From: CAZLPW01 sp964561495
Lineage (GTDB): Bacteria > Fidelibacterota > Marinisomatia > Marinisomatales > UBA1611
Assembly (NCBI GenBank): GCA_964561495.1
Contig: CAZLPW010000035.1
Location: forward strand, 1 to 19,942
DNA: 19,942 nucleotides
Direction: 5' to 3'
Below, in pieces: positions 16,029-19,942 of this stretch. Numbering within the stretch: position 1 is the first letter of the stretch; each line of letters opens with the position of its first letter. The position numbers were made by a program, and so were the translations under genes. The notes beneath the pieces are model-generated. The model was not told the origin of the DNA. It ran no database searches and saw only the letters and a list, made by a program, of their open reading frames with translations.

Positions 16029-16565
16029 ATGCAAAATGACATGCATAGAGACCATGAGCTTATTAGAAAATTTCAAAATGGTGATTCCAAATCTTTTGAT
16101 AAACTTGTCAGGATCCATCTTCCAGAAATGATTGGATTTTTTATTAATATCACCCACGATCAAATGTTGGCAGAGGATCTTGCGCAGGATGTTTTTTTAA
16201 AATTATTTAAATATTTAAAGAATTTTCGATTTGAATCTACATTTAATACATACTTATACAGAATCAATCTTAACACTGCCAATACTTGGATAACTCGAAA
16301 TAAATGGAAGAATATTCTCGGCTTAGATAAAGCCCCTGAACCAATGCAATGGAATCAGGATGTTGAAAGAGATTGGGAGAGAAAAGAATTAAGAGACGCA
16401 ATCGCCCGTTTACCAAAAAAACAGAGGAACGTTGTTATACTTAGGATCAATAATGAATTTTCATTTAATCAAATCTCTGAAATAACTGGTATGAGTGAGG
16501 CAACTGCTAAAGTAAATTTTCATCATGCAAAGAAAAAACTTATGGAAATAATAAATGAAAAATAA
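16029..16565 (+). CDS. ECF sigma factor (sigma-70 family)
   Basis: 178 residues with only regions 2 and 4, the ECF layout. Region 2 covers about 20-92: 'FDKLVRIHLPEMIGFF', then 'AEDLAQDVFLKLFKYL' (48-63) for core RNA polymerase contact and 'FNTYLYRINLNTANTW' (72-87) for -10 recognition. Region 4 covers about 120-175: 'ARLPKKQRNVVILRINNEFSFNQISEI' and the helix-turn-helix 'MSEATAKVNFHHAKKKL' (155-171). The next gene, a probable membrane anti-sigma factor, starts 11 nt before the stop, and a Spy-like periplasmic protein follows. This context suggests control of an envelope-stress response. No clear ribosome site precedes the ATG. It is divergent from the helicase gene across 121 bp. Confidence 0.93.
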   Translation: MQNDMHRDHELIRKFQNGDSKSFDKLVRIHLPEMIGFFINITHDQMLAEDLAQDVFLKLFKYLKNFRFESTFNTYLYRINLNTANTWITRNKWKNILGLDKAPEPMQWNQDVERDWERKELRDAIARLPKKQRNVVILRINNEFSFNQISEITGMSEATAKVNFHHAKKKLMEIINEK

Positions 16566-16947
16566 TCTTGATGAAATATTAGCCCAAGTTTCGATAGAAT
16601 CATCAGGGGAAATAGATACTGATGATTTTTTAAAGAGACTACACGGAAAAATCGAAAAAAAAAGACAGAATCAGAATGTGTTTACTACATCAGTCATTAT
16701 GTTTATTACTGTGCTATTTTTATCATATACTAAGATAGGTATTTCTCAAGAATCTGAGGTCGGATCATTTTATCTGGATGAATCTGATAATTTATTCAAA
16801 ACAGATTTTTGGAATATAGATCTTGATTTAGGTTATGTTGATGAGAGCTATTCAAATGAGCTTGTATATTTTTTATTAAATGAAGGAGATCTTTGGGAGA
16901 CGGTTGAACTGTTTAATGAGATCTCATTGATTGAGGAGGAATCATGA
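16555..16947 (+). CDS. Probable single-pass anti-sigma factor
   Basis: 130 residues. A short cytoplasmic N-terminus (1-41, 'LDEILAQVSIESSGEIDTDDFLKRLHGKIEKKR') is followed by one membrane helix (about 42-58, 'VFTTSVIMFITVLFLSY') and an acidic periplasmic tail (about 62-130). Topology, size and the 11-nt overlap with the sigma gene match anti-sigma factors of ECF systems, although no zinc-binding HxxxCxxC motif is present and I recognise no sequence family. The call is therefore by context. Its stop overlaps the start of the Spy-like gene by 4 nt (ATGA). Function as a regulator of the sigma factor is inferred. Confidence 0.7.
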   Translation: MKNNLDEILAQVSIESSGEIDTDDFLKRLHGKIEKKRQNQNVFTTSVIMFITVLFLSYTKIGISQESEVGSFYLDESDNLFKTDFWNIDLDLGYVDESYSNELVYFLLNEGDLWETVELFNEISLIEEES

Positions 16948-17477
16948 TTAAACATATATTATGTATATTTTTTATATCTTTTATTATTGGGCAGGAAGGA
17001 AGGCGCGGGGGATACGATAATTATGAGAGAGGTAACGATTCTTCTAAAAAAGAAAAGATGGAAATGATGATGGTCTGGAGATTAACCGAAGCCTTGGACT
17101 TATCTACGGAGCAGGCAGAAAAATTTTTCCCCAGATTTCGTGAACACAGAAAGGGAATTAAAAAAATTAGATTAGATATAAGAGATGAAGAGATAGGAAT
17201 GAGAGATAAAATTAAAAAAAGAGAAACTCTAACAGAAAATGATGTTATAAAGACTATGGGAAAAGTAAAAGAACTTAGAAAAAAAATAGATGACACCGAA
17301 TTTGCATTTTTATCTGGAATGAGTGATCTACTTAGGCCTGATCAATTGGCCTCCCTTGGCATGTTTAAACAGAAAATGTTGAATGACATAAGGGGTGAGC
17401 TAAAAGAACATGATAGAATGGATAGGAAACCTGGTAAAAAAGGGAAATGGAATAGAAAACGAAATAGAAGATTTTAA
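16944..17477 (+). CDS. Spy/CpxP-like periplasmic LTxxQ-type protein
   Basis: 177 residues. A short signal peptide (about 1-16, 'HILCIFFISFIIGQ') is followed by a highly charged helical protein. Two LTxxQ-like motifs, LSTEQ (53-57) and LRPDQ (130-134), sit in the helical order seen in Spy, CpxP and zinc-resistance-associated proteins: '...ALDLSTEQAEKFFPRFREHRK' and 'LRPDQLASLGMFKQKM'. The last 20 residues are very basic (KKGKWNRKRNRRF), which is not typical of the family. Family members are stress-induced periplasmic chaperones or sensors. GAGGAGGA (16933-16940) is a strong ribosome site inside the upstream gene. Third gene of the sigma operon, so it may be a feedback sensor or main target; this is inference. 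Confidence 0.72.
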   Translation: MIKHILCIFFISFIIGQEGRRGGYDNYERGNDSSKKEKMEMMMVWRLTEALDLSTEQAEKFFPRFREHRKGIKKIRLDIRDEEIGMRDKIKKRETLTENDVIKTMGKVKELRKKIDDTEFAFLSGMSDLLRPDQLASLGMFKQKMLNDIRGELKEHDRMDRKPGKKGKWNRKRNRRF

Positions 17478-17499
17478 CTTAAATTAAAGGGTAATAAAT

Positions 17500-18507
17500 A
17501 TGAAATTAATTATGAAATTAACTGCAATTTTTTTGGTTTTACTAGTATCATGCACAAACAATGATCCTAATGGATCTGATGAATTAAATATAGAATCAGT
17601 CTTACTGTCGCTGCTTAATGATGATAGTGCTTTAGGTATGGATGGTTTTGGATCTAATGGAGATATGGATTTAGAGCATGAAGTTGGGCTAGAGTCTGAA
17701 TCAGGGGTAGGAAAGTTACTTAGTGACACGCTTTTGTATGGTCAAGACTATAGGATAAGATTTGGTCGAAGAATATTAGATAAGGAGCGGTCAGTAGATT
17801 TTGAGGTTGGCGTTGATACTGCTATCGGGAGCGTCACTTATAATATCATGGGTGAGTTTATTGTTAGGGTCATAGATACGACTAATTTAGAATTAATTGA
17901 TTCGCTAGGGTTCAGCAAGGAGTTCTCATCTTATTTTTATCGAAATATCCGATTTGTTAAAGAGAGTGATCTAAATAGCCCAGAAGGATATAGGTGGAAG
18001 ATAGATGCGATGACACCATTGACAGGGGGAACAGGTGATAAGGTTAACATTTCAAATATTTCTATATATACTTTAGATAGCTTGCTAGAAATAAATGAAC
18101 TCATTTATTCATTTGATATTGATGAAAGTGGCGAACTATATATAGATAGAGACAACTTACCTAGTTATACATCATTCGATAAAATATTAATCCAAGCTCA
18201 AGTAATTAACAATGGACCAGAGTTTACTATGGATAATTCTGGAGTTGGTGAGTGGGTTTTTGTTAACTATGGCAGGAGCAGTATGGAAAGAGGAAGAAGA
18301 CGCTTGCAGGATTTAGGTTTGTATCTTGATCAAGTTGCAAATGATAATATCCACTCTGGTGTATTTAGAGTTCATGGGCCAGGACCTAATCAAGTTCGCG
18401 GAATATTTCGAACATTTTATGAGACTATCGATTTGTCAACTCTTTTTGTTTCAGATGGTGGATACAATACTTCTGTATGGTCCATTCCATACAAAGTTGA
18501 GAGATAG
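17500..18507 (+). CDS. Large lipoprotein of unknown function
   Basis: 335 residues. Signal peptide 'MKLIMKLTAIFLVLLVSC' has a clear lipobox with Cys18, followed by an acidic, low-complexity linker (about 19-70). The rest is beta-rich, with segments such as 'YRIRFGRRILDKERSVDFEVGVDTAIGSVTYNIMG' (split here only for reference), 'SIYTLDSL' and 'VWSIPYKVER' at the end. I do not recognise a family. AGGG lies 8 nt before the chosen ATG; an in-frame ATG four codons later is the alternative. It starts 22 nt after the Spy-like gene with no terminator between, so it is probably the fourth gene of the sigma operon and a likely outer-membrane or periplasm-facing component of that response. Confidence 0.75.
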   Translation: MKLIMKLTAIFLVLLVSCTNNDPNGSDELNIESVLLSLLNDDSALGMDGFGSNGDMDLEHEVGLESESGVGKLLSDTLLYGQDYRIRFGRRILDKERSVDFEVGVDTAIGSVTYNIMGEFIVRVIDTTNLELIDSLGFSKEFSSYFYRNIRFVKESDLNSPEGYRWKIDAMTPLTGGTGDKVNISNISIYTLDSLLEINELIYSFDIDESGELYIDRDNLPSYTSFDKILIQAQVINNGPEFTMDNSGVGEWVFVNYGRSSMERGRRRLQDLGLYLDQVANDNIHSGVFRVHGPGPNQVRGIFRTFYETIDLSTLFVSDGGYNTSVWSIPYKVER

Positions 18508-18547
18508 CATCTTTTTTTAAATAATAATAAAACTTTAATAGTTAAAA

Positions 18548-18565
18548 ATATTTTTTAAAAAATAT
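18548..18565. repeat. Perfect 18-bp AT-only palindrome
   Basis: ATATTTTTTAAAAAATAT in the 123-bp spacer between the lipoprotein gene and serC. It has no loop and no G-C pairs, so it is a poor terminator on its own. It may reflect base composition. Nothing else supportable lies in this spacer, and no ribosome site is visible before serC. Confidence 0.4.
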
Positions 18566-18630
18566 AGTTTTCATTCAAAATAAACTGAGTCTTGTACTAA
18601 GTTTCTCGCTATTTAATTATATCTTTAATA

Positions 18631-19710
18631 ATGAAAACATATAATTTTAGTGCAGGACCCGCAGTCCTTGCAAATGATGTATTAAAAGTAGCTAGTGATT
18701 GTGTCCTAGATTATACTCAATCAGGTATGAGTGTATTAGAGATGAGTCACAGATCCCAACCCATAGTTTCTTTATTTGACGAAGCTACTGCCCGAACTAA
18801 GGATCTGCTCAATATTCCAGAAGGCTATTCTATCTTATGGGTACAAGGGGGCGCATCTTTACAGTTTTCAATGGTTCCTATGAATCTACTTCCAGACGAT
18901 AGCTCTGCCGATTATATAGTCACTGGTTCTTGGTCTTTAAAAGCCGTTCGAGAATGCAATAAGATTGGAAAAGCAAATATAATTGCAAGTTCTGAGGATG
19001 CGTATTTTTCCTATATTCCAAAAGAATTTAGTCAAAATATTGATTCTAAATACCTACATATAACTAGTAATAATACGATTTACGGAACCCAGTACAAGGA
19101 ATTTCCTAAGGTTAAAAGTGCGAATGGGTATTTAGTTGCTGACATGTCATCAGATATATTATCAAAGCCTATTAATATCTCTGAATTTGGTTTAATTTAT
19201 GCAGGTTCACAGAAAAATATGGGGCCAGCGGGTGTAACACTGGTAATAATTAGGGATGAAATTTTAGATGAAGGGACAAGAGATCTAGCTACTATGTTAG
19301 ATTACAAAACCCATATTAAGAAAGCCTCTATGTTTAATACACCACCTGTTTTCTCGGTTTTTGTAGTTAATGAGACTTTAAAATGGATTGAAAAAATTGG
19401 TGGTTTGGATAGTATGGCGGAGATAAATAGAGTTAAGGCTGATAAACTATATCAAGAGATAGAAAGAAGCAATATATTCAATAGTCCTATAGCTAAGGAA
19501 GATAGGTCTCTTATGAATGTACCATTTATATTTTCCGATAGGAGTCTTAAAGATAGTGATTTTTTAGACTTCTGTATTAAAAGAAATCTTTATTCTTTAA
19601 AGGGCCATCGCTCTGTAGGCGGTTTCAGGGCTTCAATCTATAATGCAATGCCTGAAGAGGGTGTTGATGCATTGGTTAATGCAATGCAGGATTTTGAAAA
19701 AAAATCCTAA
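18631..19710 (+). CDS. serC: Phosphoserine aminotransferase
   Basis: 359 residues, the normal size for SerC. It starts 'YNFSAGPA' and holds 'VLEMSHRS' (35-42), 'WVQGGASLQF' (70-79), D171 in 'VADMSSD' (binds the PLP ring nitrogen) and the PLP lysine K195 in 'YAGSQKNMGPAG'. Later come 'NTPPVFS' and the C-terminal 'HRSVGGFRASIYNA', which contains the substrate-binding arginine. It transfers an amino group from glutamate to 3-phosphohydroxypyruvate in serine synthesis and can also serve pyridoxine synthesis. serA and serB are not adjacent. Serine is also a substrate of the cystathionine beta-synthase in this window, though the two genes are 12 kb apart. It converges on msrA with stop codons touching. 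Confidence 0.95.
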   Translation: MKTYNFSAGPAVLANDVLKVASDCVLDYTQSGMSVLEMSHRSQPIVSLFDEATARTKDLLNIPEGYSILWVQGGASLQFSMVPMNLLPDDSSADYIVTGSWSLKAVRECNKIGKANIIASSEDAYFSYIPKEFSQNIDSKYLHITSNNTIYGTQYKEFPKVKSANGYLVADMSSDILSKPINISEFGLIYAGSQKNMGPAGVTLVIIRDEILDEGTRDLATMLDYKTHIKKASMFNTPPVFSVFVVNETLKWIEKIGGLDSMAEINRVKADKLYQEIERSNIFNSPIAKEDRSLMNVPFIFSDRSLKDSDFLDFCIKRNLYSLKGHRSVGGFRASIYNAMPEEGVDALVNAMQDFEKKS

Positions 19711-19734
19711 TTAATCCTTAATTAGGCCATTTTT
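19706..19734. terminator. Probable bidirectional terminator spanning the serC and msrA stop codons
   Basis: CCTAATTAA (19706-19714), loop TCC, TTAATTAGG (19718-19726): a perfect 9-bp stem. The serC stop TAA (19708-19710) and the msrA stop (19711-19713 on the minus strand) both lie in its left arm. An A-rich run (19696-19704) serves as the U-tract for msrA, and CCATTTTT (19727-19734) for serC. Confidence 0.6.
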
Positions 19735-19942
19735 AATTAATTTTTCCAGCTTAGGCTTAATAACATAAACGCAATACGGTTGGTTCGTATTATTATTATA
19801 ATAATCATTATGATAATCTTCAGCATCAGTATAATTATTTATTTCCGTTATCTCAGTAACAATAGGACCTTCCCAGTTGCCAGATTGCTCTGCTTGAAGT
19901 TTTGAAATCTGGGCCAATTCTTTTTGGTTTTGATTGTGATAA
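19711..19942 (-). CDS. msrA: Peptide methionine sulfoxide reductase MsrA, C-terminal part (cut by window edge)
   Basis: 76 codons are visible, running off the right end. The frame is open to the edge, and the apparent TTG start at 19917 is an internal Leu. The family pattern is clear: 'YHNQNQKELAQISK', 'GPIVTEIT', 'AEDYHNDYYNNN' and 'YCVYVIKPKLEKL'. The catalytic GCFW motif would lie beyond the window. MsrA reduces methionine-S-sulfoxide in oxidised proteins using thioredoxin. Cellular location cannot be judged without the N-terminus. Confidence 0.92.
   Translation of the reverse strand, partial: YHNQNQKELAQISKLQAEQSGNWEGPIVTEITEINNYTDAEDYHNDYYNNNTNQPYCVYVIKPKLEKLIKNGLIKD

Noticed and set aside
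19711..19917. A complete 68-residue gene starting at the TTG at 19917
   Set aside because: The frame stays open to the window edge and the extra residues match MsrA, so it is a truncated MsrA.

Overview
This AT-rich window looks like a chromosomal segment of a marine bacterium of the FCB superphylum, most likely Candidatus Marinimicrobia (SAR406). The basis is the type IX secretion (Por) sorting domain on the first gene, which has the NYPNPFNP core, 'IYDIMGREV' and a C-terminal 'QTKKMILLK'. The assignment is an inference, since no rRNA or other phylogenetic marker is present. The sequence carries one run of ten Ns (8926-8935), so it comes from a draft scaffold. I see no tRNA, rRNA, insertion sequence, CRISPR array or phage gene.

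Left part (1-8293). The window opens inside a very large secreted surface protein: seven FN3-like repeats, a dockerin-like calcium-binding region and a type IX sorting tail. A two-gene minus-strand operon converges on it. Its first gene is a catalytic-core cystathionine beta-synthase, which overlaps by 4 nt a membrane-anchored or exported protein that joins a family 1 glycoside hydrolase to a TlpA-type thioredoxin domain. Transcribed away from that operon is a protein with calmodulin-like EF-hands joined directly to the FAD/NADPH dehydrogenase half of an NADPH oxidase (NOX5-like), with the six-helix haem domain missing. A strong bidirectional terminator separates it from a convergent small heat-shock protein gene. 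The glycosidase-thioredoxin fusion and the EF-hand/NOX-dehydrogenase fusion are the two most unusual proteins here.

Middle (8294-15907). A 293-bp AT-rich intergenic region holds a perfect 16-bp inverted repeat. It is followed by a tight plus-strand run: tldD (interrupted by the assembly gap), tldE/pmbA, rmuC and a small lipoprotein gene whose signal peptide may carry a 1-nt frameshift. A 990-residue UvrD-type helicase with a C-terminal Fe-S RecB-family nuclease domain converges on this run with a 1-bp gap.

Right part (15908-19942). A four-gene plus-strand unit holds an ECF sigma factor, a probable membrane anti-sigma factor, a Spy/CpxP-like periplasmic protein and a large lipoprotein. The first three genes overlap each other, as expected of an envelope-stress regulon. 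Next comes serC (phosphoserine aminotransferase), then the C-terminal part of msrA on the minus strand, cut by the window edge. An inverted repeat spans the two abutting stop codons of serC and msrA.

Recurring themes are envelope and redox protein quality control (thioredoxin fusion, MsrA, small Hsp, TldD/E, Spy-like protein) and serine/sulfur amino-acid metabolism (SerC, CBS). Any functional link between these loci is inference.
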